Assembly: GCA_035048485.1 (NCBI GenBank)
Contig: CM068583.1
Location: forward strand, 30,435,841 to 30,499,840
DNA: 64,000 nucleotides
DNA from: Pteria penguin
Taxonomy: Eukaryota > Mollusca > Bivalvia > Pterioida > Pteriidae
Direction of reading: 5' to 3'
The notes under the pieces were generated by a model, which did not search any database, was not told the origin of the DNA, and was given only the letters and a program-made list of their open reading frames with translations. This document shows, piece after piece, positions 51,197-60,810 of the stretch (position 1 is its first letter; each line of letters starts with the position of its first letter). The translations under genes were made by a program, and so were the position numbers.

Positions 51197-52167
51197 GTTT
51201 TTTTGTTTGTTTTTTTTTTTTGGGGGGGGGGGGGGGTTGTAGATCTATCATTTATACACTTTTGTTTTGTTATGTTTCTGTTTTGTTTCGGATTAAATTG
51301 TTTTGTATTTATTTTTGTTTTGCTTTATTTTATATGGTTTTTGTTTTATTGTTTTTTCTGTTCCGCTATTTTGTTTGCGTTTATTTCTTAGAGGGATGTT
51401 TCAAGATGCATTGGTAATCTCAATTAATAGCTTATGGCGTCAGTTTGTCCGATTCTCACGGACGTAGAATGCCAGAAAGGTCGTAATTAAAGCGCCTTTT
51501 AATTCACATTTTGACCAATATTTTCATTATATCTGATCGTAAAATTTTCCTTACTTATGAGGAAAATATTAATTATAGTGTAATTACTAAAGGTGATAAT
51601 GTGTATGAAAGAAAAAAGAGGAGTCACCGGCTCACTAATGTGGCTGTAACATTCTATTTTCAAAGTGTTGCATACGATTCCACGACGTTTCCAAATCAGT
51701 GTTTACAAGCTCATGTGTAAATGTAAATATAAGTGTGTGTAAATGTAGATCTGTATTAGCAGTTAAAAATAAGACGTATACATGAGCTTATGAAAAATAA
51801 CTTTAGATGTGTTTCACGAGTGCATTTCTGTTCATATGCGGATCTAGAATTTTTTGAAAAGGGTAAGGAGTGGGGGTGGGGAGTTGCAGTCTCCCATGAC
51901 TAATGTTTTGCACTATTTGGTCTGGAAAGAGGAGAGAAGTGAAAATGGTCGAAAATGACCTCTTTTTTTGATAAAATTTTCCGACCACAAGGGCGTTTCA
52001 ACCCCCCCCCCCCCCTCTAATTCCGCCAATGGTGTTGCATAAAGTTGATTAAGTCACTAATAGGATTCTTATGTACATACACACTTACGCTGGTTGATGA
52101 AACACATATTCGTGGAATAAAGAATTAAATACATGTACAGTAGACTTACGCCATTGGCATGAGATTT
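46182..52167. other. First intron of gene 2: repeats, no exon seen
   Basis: Holds a degenerate ACGTTTTGAAAACATTT tandem repeat at about 47340-47700, the TGGCGGAT repeat at 49278-49415, a poly-A tract at 49951-49993, and a dispersed element at about 50640-50930 (AATGCCCCTGGCGGCACC start, GACAGACAGACAGAC end). T/G-rich runs lie at 51127-51235 and a TGGCGGAT-type copy at about 51840-52032. Low-complexity frames in the T/G run are artefacts. Confidence 0.55.
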
Positions 52168-53097
52168 AGTACGTGAAACATTTACAGATGTTGATTAAAC
52201 GGGCTCCTAGCATCTTTCTTTTAATAATTCCTGTGTGAAATGCTTTATTTTATTTACATGAAGCATACATGATGTGCAAAATTAGATATAAAGAAATTTT
52301 TCATTACCAGCAGTAAAAGAGTAAGATCCTAAATGGCATATGTAGAATCCCTGCCATTATAAAGAGTTATGAAAATGATTGTATATCATATTCTTTTTTG
52401 CATGTATTATTTATACCATTAGTCCCCCTTTTCTTGTCAAACTGCCAAATTGCAAGTCCATTGACAAGAAGAATCTCCAATTTTTTTCCTCGGTTCAAAT
52501 ATTCTTGATCCACGCCTCATTTTGTACACTCTACATGTACTTGGAATCCTTTCCCATTAAACACGCACACAGGCCACTGACCTTTTAATAAATAAAATAC
52601 GTCAATTATGTATTTGTATCTATATATATTAGATACAAATACATAAATGACGTATTAATAAAGCTAGATAATCAAAGTGATTTTTAATTTATAAAATTTA
52701 TGTCGAAGCATACATAGCATAGCGATGAATTTTACATAGCTCTCTGTTCAGATGGTTTTGATCACTTGATAAAGGCAAAGAGACCGAAAAATCGTGACAT
52801 TCTGTTTTTATTATTTGATGTTTTTCATGTTTTAGATTTATCATTCAGAACACCGGTATTTCGTGGTAACCGGATATCACTACAGTGGAGTGGGACTACG
52901 GGTCTTACATATGGCATACGAGTCATTCCTGAACGAGAAAGTTTTACCGATTATAGAGATATAAAGACGACAAATTTCACAGTTGAGAATGCACTCCTAT
53001 TTCAACATTACACCTTCGTCCTTTTTCAGGGCCGTGTTGAAAAACATCGGATTACATATAAAACTCGTAAGTTAAAATAGATTATCGTCAATATATA
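52168..53097 (+). repeat. Segmental duplication, copy 2 (left anchor)
   Basis: Partner of 1-1000. It differs by scattered substitutions and small indels, including a self-complementary ATACAAATACATAA/TATGTATTTGTAT expansion near 52605-52655. It contains the gene 2 exon at 52836-53066. Confidence 0.9.
52836..53066 (+). CDS. Receptor gene 2, exon: cysteine-free FN3/Ig-like domain
   Basis: Paralogue of the gene 1 exon at 735-965, with the same 231-bp length, the same phase 1-1, acceptor CATGTTTTAG and donor AAAACTC|GTAAGT. By hand count 20 of 231 bases differ. They change 14 of 77 codons' meaning and leave 4 codons changed silently. The hydrophobic core (ISLQW, YGIRV, NFTV, LLFQHYTF) is unchanged, and replacements concentrate in the middle loops (PDGGSYTDHT versus PERESFTDYR). 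The glycosylation site WNGT is lost (WSGT). The remaining exons of gene 2 should lie to the right of the window. Confidence 0.85.
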
Positions 53098-53109
53098 GAA
53101 GGCGGATAT

Positions 53110-53642
53110 GACCGTATTCACACCAATTGATGCGATGCCAATAGTGTGATGGCGATGACGGGATAATGCGATGGCGATAACGCGATGCCGCGGTAATGCG
53201 ATGGCGATGGCATGATAATGCGATGGCGATGGCGATGAAGCGATGGTACGATGATGTGGTTGCGATGAAGCGATGGTGCGATAATGCGATAGCGAAGACG
53301 CGATGGTGCGATGACGATGAAGCGATGCTCCATCGCTTCATCGTAATCGCACAATCGCTTCATCGTCATCGCACTATCATGTCATCGCCATCGCATTATC
53401 CCACATCGCCTTATCGCCTTTTCATAGTTTATTAGTTTTGTTAGACATTCACTATAATAACACCAAAACAGATAACCTCCAAAGATAGCACACTAATTAG
53501 ATCAGTAAAATCTGTCTTGGGGTTATATATATATATATATCATCGCAATCACATCATCGTACCATCGCTTCATCGCCATCGCCATCGCATTATCATGCCA
53601 TCGCCATCGCATTACCGCGGCATCGCGTTATCGCCATCGCGT

Positions 53643-53645
<3 letters not shown>
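53110..53645. repeat. GCGATGGCGATG low-complexity array forming nested inverted repeats
   Basis: Arms of about 100 bp at 53161-53260 and 53541-53645 are nearly exact inverted copies (GCGATGCCGCGGTAATGCGA against its complement). Inside, GCGATGACGATGAAGCGATG followed by CTC and its near-complement makes a second hairpin at about 53308-53352. Frames across it (His/Ser/Arg-rich or Met/Lys/Trp-rich) are artefacts of the simple repeat. Confidence 0.9.
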
Positions 53646-53721
<76 letters not shown>

Positions 53722-54419
53722 GTTATATGAAAACCTATTTACTAGGGGTTGTGAGTGCCTAATGGAGGGTCTAACTAGCGAAACGCTAAAAAGCTCTCCA
53801 TCTGAATACTGGCAGTCCCTAGTAGTAGTGGAAAAACCAAGGTTCTACGCCAGATACCTTAACGTAGATGACGTCATCGCTGACCCGTCACATGACCCCA
53901 TGACCTTTGGGATGACCCTACGACCTCTCTACTGACCCCATGACCTCTACTGACACCCTATCAGACCTTTCATTTTGGGCCAGGATTTCTATTTTAAGAA
54001 GCTATACAAAAAAGAATGAGTCTACAGTTTCACAATGTTTAACGTCTGTGACGTATTGCTGCTATATCGACATTATCAATATCAGACGGGTTATTAATGC
54101 AAAATAGCAAGGTGATTGATGATATATTATTATAGCGATTGTACCACAGATGACATTCAGTAAAATATGACTACAATTTGTGTTACACAAAGAATAATAA
54201 AGAACGACAACTCTAATCAAAGTACAATATGTCATTGACAATATGCAATACATATCGACAGCTCTATTCAAAGTGCAATATTTAATTGATGCAACACATA
54301 TTTGAATTTTTTTGTTTTGCACGTAAGTGGCTAGAACCCAAGAATTAAACTTGGAAGGCCAATTTCACATAATATTGTTGACTAATCCCAGTGCCTTGTC
54401 TTTAGAATCTTTTCCACCT

Positions 54420-54954
54420 TTATATGGCCTCATAACTTCCATAACTTTCATCTGTTTCTTCGTCAGTGTTTCCTTCCCACATTTCATCCAATATGTGTTT
54501 ATGTTTCTTGACGGCCATTCTGATGTCTCTATCTTCCACGTATCCGTCTTCTATCAATCTACGATGAACAGAACCGTTCTGAAGCTGCAACATGTATTTG
54601 TTGATAGTGATACCGGTATATTGATCCATGTATTGTCTTGCGTCCCTAGTTTCTGGTTTGCCTTTTCTTGGGCTTCTTCCGTCATACCTTCTTTCTCGTA
54701 TTATTCTACTTTCTTCGTCCATTCCTCTTCTTTGTCTGCTTTAGCCAGATTTATCATGGTGACAAAAGCCTCCCCTTCTCTATTCTCGTCATCGCTTTCT
54801 ATACTCTCGTCCATAGACTCGTCGTCACTATCCCAACGCATCCATTTTTGGGGAAGCGTGTCATCATCCTCCCTTTTATTTTTCTGGAACACCATTCTTT
54901 CACGTGTCTCTGTGCGTTATCAAGCACCACACCACAATCGTCACAAGAAGGCAT
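54420..54954 (-). pseudogene. CxxC-headed acidic protein of the Polinton-like element, frameshifted
   Basis: Minus-strand start at 54954 with a potential metal site, CDDCGVVLDNAQRHVKEWC (C-x2-C ... H ... C). An acidic linker (DSDDESMDESIESDDENREG) and the conserved-looking MINLAKADKEEEW follow in a second frame (54895-54701). A third frame (54722-54420) contains GITINKYMLQLQNGSVHRRL and ends in an acidic tail. Two frameshifts thus break it. It lies directly downstream of, and nearly abuts, the ATPase gene. The pairing of such a protein with this ATPase recurs, as I recall, in unannotated marine invertebrate loci. Its function is unknown. Confidence 0.6.
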
Positions 54955-55219
54955 GTCTGGCTGTTGAACACACGTCTGACCCGTAGCAGTGTCGTCTTCT
55001 GAATGAGTCGATATATATCAGAGGGCAATCCACTTTTATGGTCTGATCGTCTGGATGAATGCATTGAGTGCCTTCCCATTGTTCTGATTCCTTACACTGA
55101 TCTGATTGGTCGTTCATAACATATGTACGCATGCCCAAATGTTCAGGTGTGAAGGGTTTCAAATCGATTAACATATACCCATGCGGCTTAGACGTCGCTA
55201 TATGGTAGGTACTGCCTCA
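54941..55219 (-). pseudogene. C-terminal end of the packaging-type ATPase in shifted frames
   Basis: After the intact part of the ATPase stops at 55220, homology continues in two other frames: MRQYLPYS and then KPHGYMLIDLKPFTPEHL. Two small indels between about 55180 and 55222 therefore cut off the last part of the protein. The downstream stretch (to 54941) is acidic and has no recognised motif. Confidence 0.6.
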
Positions 55220-55882
55220 TCAAGTGTTTGGATTTTCTGGGTACATCTTACGAGCCAGAGTCATGGCCTGTTGTTTGTCCACGGGATTGTTAAATAGATC
55301 TAAATAATGACAGTTTCTTCTCTGTGTGGGATCTTTGTTATGATACAGGTTCTGATTGATGGCGACGACCGACAGGTCTCTATGGTGACTGCCCTCGATG
55401 AACAATTCGTTAATGCGAGAATCCTTGACAGACCTCAGGTCATCGAGTACAATTAGATTTCTCGTACTGGGATCGACGAAGGTATCCTGTTCTAGGTCTG
55501 GGGGAATTCCCCGTACGAATTCTACTTGCGGATATACGATCCCTCTAATGACGTCATACAATGGCTGCCAACGTTTATACAACAAAATGATTCTTTGAGG
55601 AGCTGGGGATATCGTAGTGCACTTCGGCAATACAGCCGTGACGAAGGCCGTTTTACCACAGGATGTCGGCCCACTTATAGTGACTGTGAATGGAACAGTT
55701 AAACAGTTTTGTGGCGGCAGCGGTAATGGCTGTTGCCACCGCTGCTGCTGCGGCGGTGGTGGTGATGACTGTTGTCGCCGCTGGGGCGGGGTTTCGTGCA
55801 TCATTTCATGAAGATTTCTTCGATGTCTCAACAAAACATCTTTTCTAGAAAACCACCCATGACAATCGGAGCATTTAAACAT
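55220..55882 (-). CDS. Zinc-finger P-loop ATPase, DNA-packaging type
   Basis: A 220-residue minus-strand frame. Residues 2-26 form a C2H2 finger (FKCSDCHGWFSRKD, then H-x4-H). Residues 35-60 are a Pro/Gln-rich linker. From residue 65 a P-loop NTPase follows, with Walker A GPTSCGKT and Walker B LIVLDDL, then a conserved sensor-like block (VVAINQNLYHNKDPTQRRN) and NNPVDKQQAM. The layout resembles A32/FtsK-HerA-type genome-packaging ATPases of Polintons, adintoviruses and related elements, with an added zinc finger. That family placement is inference from motif order. The frame ends early because of indels, so the protein lacks its last segment. Key Walker residues are intact, so the decay is recent or partial. 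Confidence 0.72.
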   Translation of the reverse strand: MFKCSDCHGWFSRKDVLLRHRRNLHEMMHETPPQRRQQSSPPPPQQQRWQQPLPLPPQNCLTVPFTVTISGPTSCGKTAFVTAVLPKCTTISPAPQRIILLYKRWQPLYDVIRGIVYPQVEFVRGIPPDLEQDTFVDPSTRNLIVLDDLRSVKDSRINELFIEGSHHRDLSVVAINQNLYHNKDPTQRRNCHYLDLFNNPVDKQQAMTLARKMYPENPNT

Positions 55883-56070
55883 GTTGACACTTCGACGTTC
55901 ACTTGAAAAATTAAGAACATTTTTACGTGATTCCTTTTATAGTTAGATTAGTCCTTATTGCAATACATTCGGGGATTGTCGTAATTAGAGTGTAAGCGTC
56001 ACTTCTCCAGCAATGAATGTCGCTGGCTTGTAGTCTTTATCACTGATCCGTAACGGAATTTCAGATGGAT
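55883..56070. other. Spacer between element genes
   Basis: Separates the ATPase start (55882) from the end of the upstream 94-residue frame (56071). No coding pattern. Confidence 0.4.
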
Positions 56071-56355
56071 TTAGTAAAATTTCGTTCGTAGTACTTTTAT
56101 GTACACTCTTCGTAATAAAGGTCTCTGATATTCTCCAACTATTGACATATCACATACATCACAATAGATATAAAGCTCATAGTCAAAGCTTTCTCTCCTG
56201 GCATGTGTAAAATGATACTCACACAACTCTACTGTCCAATATTCAGATAGGTATAATTTCTCGGATAATTTTGATCTAAAATTCCATGGTTTATTTTGAA
56301 GCAAAATATTCTGACATTCAGAGGATCGTATAATCATTCTGTATGGCATTTTCAT
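56071..56355 (-). CDS. Small protein of the Polinton-like element (possible structural protein)
   Basis: A 94-residue minus-strand frame starting MKMPYRMIIRSSECQ. It contains YWTVELCEYHFTHA and LYIYCDVCDMSIVGEYQRPLLRRV. A beta-rich N-terminal region of this style (an 'effect of the element on the assay' type L..WEVAL..I / YIYCD pattern) sits next to the same ATPase in other unannotated invertebrate loci that I recall, where it looks virion-like. No annotated family can be named. The C terminus ends at a stop at 56071, shorter than I would expect for a capsid-type protein, so truncation is likely. Confidence 0.5.
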   Translation of the reverse strand: MKMPYRMIIRSSECQNILLQNKPWNFRSKLSEKLYLSEYWTVELCEYHFTHARRESFDYELYIYCDVCDMSIVGEYQRPLLRRVYIKVLRTKFY

Positions 56356-56558
56356 CTTTGATGTCGATGTTCACTCTTCAAGGATTTATTTATATTCTCT
56401 ATTTTATAAAACAACTTGAAACTTTTGCTTTGATTGTTCGAAAGTGTTAATCTAAACCATATTTTCGAGCAAATAATTCCCCACCAGCGTCACATTCTTA
56501 CTTGATTGGACCCATGGTTTGCAGCAAAATAATAGTAATAATAATAATAATAATAATA

Positions 56559-56599
<41 letters not shown>

Positions 56600-56652
56600 A
56601 ATAATAATAATAATAATAATAATAATAGTAATAGTAATAATAATAATAATAA

Positions 56653-56691
<39 letters not shown>

Positions 56692-57996
56692 ATAGGAATA
56701 TACTATAATACTATTCATAAGTGAATTCATTTATAATCCCACGTAGTAAAGTCATTTACTCTGGCGTAAAATCACGTGAACGTGTTTCTACATGTTCATT
56801 TATCAATCACTAGGAAAATGTGTAAACATCTTACCATAACATTTTTATGTAATAAAGATACGACTTCAGTCTTATTTGCAGTGTTCTGTATTTGCATGAG
56901 ACAGTTAAAACCGAGGTACTACCGTGGCACGTAAAATATCCCTCACTACTTCGGGTGGGTCCGTTGCAAAGATCTAAATTTATATGCACTGCATCAGGCA
57001 GATGCCGTAACCATATACGTGAAATAATCGTGGTGTGATGTAAAACAATGACTTCAGTTTTGATTAATCAGTAAATATAATCAATCAGTTGAACATTTTC
57101 TGTAAAACATTTAGATATACATTGCGATAATTTTATAAAATCAAGATAAATCCAGCAGTTTTATATGAGCAGTGATGGATAAAGTCCGAGATGTGTACTC
57201 CAAGGATGGAGATAACTCTAGCTAATATGAGGAAAACAGGGTTGTATGGGAACGCACTATATATAAAGATTTAAAGGGGTAATGATATTGCAGGGGAGAT
57301 ATGAGGGAACATCATAACAAACTTGAATGAAAAAAGGAAGGGGATGTTATTTATAAAAGATGAAGGAAAACGGACCTGGGCCTACCTTTTTGAGAGATGT
57401 TGCTCCGTGTCCTGTTTAGGGAGCAACCATTTGATTTTTAGGGGAGGGGAAAGAAAGACTTTGCAAAAAAAAAGTCCGGCTCAAATTATGGGGGAAAAAA
57501 TTCCGGCAAAAAAGAAAAAATAACAATAATTGTCAATAAATAAATAAAAAGTAATCCGGCTCTGAAATTTGGCAAAAAAAAAAATTCAGGCCGGTGAAAA
57601 CCTTCTTGCCCCCCCCCCCCCTTCCCCCCTCATAAAAATCAAATGGTTGCTCCCTTATGACAGAATGAGAAAATCTTCACAGATTTAACCTTTAATACCC
57701 TTCGTGACGGCACGGGAAAAGCCAAACTTCTTTTGGGTAACAACAGAGATGACATTCCTGACATTATGTGTCCATATAGGGGTATAATACGTCACCACCC
57801 TATTCTCTAACATTAACGATGACGTTCCTGGCATTGTATGTCTGTATAGGGGAACAATACGTCACAGTCCTATTGAATTTTATCCGAGACGATCATATAC
57901 ACTCACATACGTGACTACACCATTGTGTAACCGAACAAAAGGGTTCCGTATAGACCAATACGTCACATTCCCCTTGTATAACCGAACAACAGGGGT
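56356..57996. other. Interior of Polinton-like element: degraded, no gene
   Basis: Contains a (TAA)n/(TGA)n/(AAAT)n microsatellite at 56529-56694, a SINE family B 3' fragment at about 56897-57085, poly-C and A-rich runs near 57460-57630, and a short direct repeat at 57745-57990 (variants of GTCCATATAGGGGTATAATACGTCAC). Any genes once present here are not recognisable. Confidence 0.5.
56897..57085 (+). mobile_element. tRNA-SINE family B, 3' fragment
   Basis: Starts within the body (AGTTAAAACCGAGG) and contains CTACTTCGGGTGGGTCCGTT and GCATCAGGCAGATGCCGT, ending in AATCAATCAGTT. The tRNA-like head is absent. Confidence 0.8.
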
Positions 57997-58301
57997 CCAT
58001 ATAGCAGTTACGTCACAGAAGTTAAACATTGTTGATTCCGGCTGGCTCATTCTTTTTCTATAGCTTCTAAAACTAGAAATCCTGACCCTAAAGGAAAGGT
58101 CGGATAAGGGGTCAGTAGAGGTCTTGGGGTAAGTAGAGAGGTCTTGGGGTCATCCTAAAGGTCTTGGGGACATGTGACGGCGTCAGCGATGACGTCATCT
58201 ACGCTTCCCAATGAGGGAGGCGGTACGCCTCTCCTCATGTTTTGTAGTCATGCAAATGTATGTATGTGTGTAAATACATACACACCAGAACTTCGCATAT
58301 T

Positions 58302-58522
58302 AGATTGACTGATTATTGTTTTACGTGACTCCACGATTATTTCACGTATATGGTGATGGTATCTGCCTGATACATCGCATAGAAATTTACACATTTGCAA
58401 ATGTACCCACCCGAAGCAATGAGAGATCTTTCACGTGCCACGCCTACCGTGATACGGGACCTCGGAGTCGAACCCGGGACCTCTCACTAGCCGAGCACCT
58501 TATCCACTAGGCCACACCGGCT
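58302..58522 (-). mobile_element. tRNA-SINE family B, near full length
   Basis: Minus strand. tRNA-like head AGCCGGTGTGGCCTAGTGGA with B box GGGTTCGACTCCGAGG, body with ATTGCTTCGGGTGGGTACAT, tail TCAGTCAATC. It lies within the insertion at 58204-59663. Confidence 0.85.
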
Positions 58523-58725
58523 TTCTCATATTCCATACTCCTCTATCAAAAGTGAGCCATATGTTGTTGTTTTTTAATTACCTATTTGCTGATTTCAGTA
58601 TTCTAATCTTGTCAATATTAGCAATAGATTCTGCAGGCTTTCTAAATTTATTTTATCTCAAATCCATACGGTTCCCCCCTATCTTACAATTACTGATCTC
58701 TTTTTAACTTCATACAAATATTTGA

Positions 58726-59209
58726 ATGATGAAGCGACCTGCCATGAGAGCATCATCAAAGAAAAGGAGAAATCTTAACTCTGTAGTCGCTGGAAAGGCC
58801 ATCACAGACAAAGATACTGCAGATAATGTCAGGGTTTATGTTGAATCTTCAAACAAATCAAATGTGAAATCAAAATCAAAGAAATCAAAAAAGAAATCAT
58901 CTAGGTACCATCTGTGATCCAGTCCTTAGTACATCTGGCCGTCAGATTCAACAATTTGCGGCACATGTGGAAGGATCCTCTGAAGATTCTGAGCTTTCCA
59001 TATCTGAAGAAGATTTGTGTTGCGTCTGTCATCGACAAGAGCCAGAAGAACTACAGCACTGTGCATCTTTGAGTTTTGTGAAATGGGGTCAGTGTGACTT
59101 TGAAGGATGCAGACACTGGACCCATTTGAAGTTCCGTTGTGACGTCAGGGTGCTCAGGTTACATGACAGATTCTATTGCCCTTGCCATGGTCTCCCTTGC
59201 AGATGTTAA
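58726..59209 (+). pseudogene. Transposase-tail-type protein with PHD-like zinc finger, frameshifted
   Basis: Two overlapping + frames form one product. The first (58726-58917) is basic and low complexity (KSKSKKSKKKSS). The second (to 59209) has an acidic Ser/Glu linker and a cysteine-histidine cluster: LCCVCHRQEPEELQHC, FVKWGQCDFEGCRHWTHLKF, and FYCPCHG. The W-x-x-C ... W-x-H spacing is that of a PHD-type finger. In mollusc genomes I recall this C-terminal module on pogo/CENP-B-like transposases, so this is probably the tail of one. The DDE core is not present. A one-base shift within the A-rich run near 58870-58900 separates the halves. Confidence 0.55.
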
Positions 59210-59793
59210 TGACATAGTTAGCTGTACAGAAACATTTTACCTTTTAGAAATTTCTTTGTTGAATTTGACTAGTTTTAAATTGTTTGTTAATTTTGAAATA
59301 ATTAACACAGCTCAAAAATCTAATTTTATTTCTTACTTCACGATTTTGGTGAACTCTGGCTTCCATACAAAGCAATTTCAATTGTCCACGAAAACTGATG
59401 ACGTCATACTCAAGTCTGAGCTACAGGATCGTACAAAAAAAGGCAACTGCCATGTAAAATAAGAAAACGTGCAACTGAAATGAATTTATGCCTATGTAGG
59501 CAAGTATTAAATATTGTTTCACAATACATTGGATATTATTTGTAGGTACTCTAAACGTACGTATAGGCCGACTGAAAATCAAGTCCACGAAAACACATAA
59601 CGCGAGGATATGCACATAAACAAAACGTCGTGTCTATGATACAATAATTATTTACATGTACAGGTTAGAGACCGCCAGAACCAAGATGAAGAGCTTTTCG
59701 CGTTTCGCTAGTTAGACCCTCCACCAAGCACTAACAGTCCCCAGTAAACAGATTTTCATATAACACAATATATAAACGCTAAAACAGGAAATA

Positions 59794-59797
<4 letters not shown>

Positions 59798-59866
<69 letters not shown>

Positions 59867-60443
59867 CAAATAGAATCAGTGAAACACCTGGGAGTACTAT
59901 GGACCTTGGATCTCCGAAGAAATACCTGTAGAAAATAAAGACAAATTAGACAAACATATAAAGCACAAAGACACTACAGTTAACAAGGCACCCTATATTT
60001 CACTTATATTCGTTCCCCGTCTGGGACTCGAACCCACGACCTATGGTACCGAATCACCTAGCTGTCATGCATCCGACCCTCTAACCGACTGAGCTACCCG
60101 AGCTCCACAAAAAATGGAGCTTTAATAGCCAATCATTAGCTAATCGCATGCATGACAACACGGCCGCGGAAAGTGAAGGAATTTACCCGACGTAAACGCA
60201 GGCGGATCCCCTTAGAGGATACATCACTGAAAGAGAAATAAACATATAAAGCACAAATAGAATCAGTGAAACACCTGGGAGTACTATGGACCTTGGATCT
60301 CCGAAGAAATACCTGTAGAAAATAAAGACAAATTAGACAAACATATAAAGCACAAAGACACTACAGTTAACAAGGCACCCTATATTTCACTTAAATTCGT
60401 TCCCCGTCTGGGACTCGAACCCACGACCTATGGTACCGAATCA

Positions 60444-60505
<62 letters not shown>
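59798..60505 (-). repeat. Direct-repeat SINE-like unit between (TA)n tracts
   Basis: A block of about 200 bp (starting AAAGCACAAATAGAATCAGT) occurs at 59861-60060 and again at 60248-60448. The first copy continues on its right into a complete tRNA-like head (minus strand: GGGTAGCTCAGTCGGTTAGA with B box GGGTTCGAGTCC). The second copy is cut off inside that head, at a (TA)n tract. (TA)n tracts lie at both outer sides, 59798-59860 and 60446-60502. This is either a tandem SINE with a TA-rich tail or an LTR-like arrangement of a very small element. Confidence 0.7.
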
Positions 60506-60510
<5 letters not shown>

Positions 60511-60516
60511 TTGTGA

Positions 60517-60577
60517 CCTTGAACCATGTTTCAGCTTTGTTGCCGGGGGTTATTTGTCCCGTTAGAACAGCTCTAGT
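60517..60577 (-). mobile_element. GGTCA-rich element (ACTAGAGCTG family), end fragment
   Basis: CATGTTTCAGCTTTGTTGCC, then TTTGTCCCGTTAGAACAGCT and CTAGT match the right end of the copy at 20455-20951. Confidence 0.75.
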
Positions 60578-60579
60578 TT

Positions 60580-60810
60580 ACCTTTGTAATATTGATGTAT
60601 GGAAGTTTTTTTTCTCTTAAGTGACTAGAATGTCAGCTGTGTAGACTCGTATGTGTGATGGTTACAAAATCTAAGTTTTTTTCACCATGTTATAGAAACA
60701 CTCGATTGTACCTTTCCTGTTGTAAACTTTATTGTTTGTGTGAGTAATTTTCCTTCTCACAAACAGAAACAATGACAATGTTACACTATTTCCTGTATTC
60801 GGATATTGAA
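60580..60810. repeat. Segmental duplication, copy 2 (right anchor, first part)
   Basis: Collinear with 8310-8530, sharing GAATGTCAGCTGTG, AACACTCGATTGTA and CTGTATTCGGATATTGAA. Interrupted after 60810. Confidence 0.85.

Larger units (their letters stand above)
58204..59663 (+). mobile_element. Insertion inside the right inverted repeat of the Polinton-like element
   Basis: Aligning the two inverted repeats shows that 58204-59663 has no counterpart on the left, where 30-40 bp are instead present (between about 53822 and 53858). The inserted block holds a SINE (58302-58522) and a small zinc-finger gene (58726-59209). Its own termini are not diagnosed. Confidence 0.7.
53715..59772 (-). mobile_element. 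Polinton-like element with long terminal inverted repeats
   Basis: The left arm (53715-54072) and the right arm (59664-59772 plus 57997-58203) are inverted copies. Shared strings include TGTGTTATATGAAAA at the tips, GGAGGGTCTAACTAGCGAAA, GTAGATGACGTCATCGCTGA and CAGGATTTCTA. The right arm is interrupted by a 1.46-kb insertion, 58204-59663. Inside are three minus-strand genes: a small structural-type protein (56355-56071), a zinc-finger ATPase (55882-54941), and a CxxC protein (54954-54420). No polymerase, integrase, protease or capsid gene is recognised. A direct target repeat could not be called because the left tip abuts (TA)n. Excluding the insertion, the element is about 4.6 kb, short for a full Polinton, so this is a deleted or non-autonomous relative. 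Confidence 0.75.

Noticed and set aside
51128..51417. Phe/Val/Cys-rich hydrophobic frames on the + strand
   Set aside because: They come from a T/G-rich low-complexity tract, are not conserved and have no start or splice context.
53072..53435. His/Ser/Arg-rich frames in the GCGATGG array
   Set aside because: Low-complexity translation of nested inverted repeats, with no independent support.
54327..54986. 219-residue open frame on the + strand
   Set aside because: It lies exactly antisense to the CxxC gene of the Polinton-like element, is Ser/Phe-rich and shows no domain. The minus strand gives recognisable blocks.
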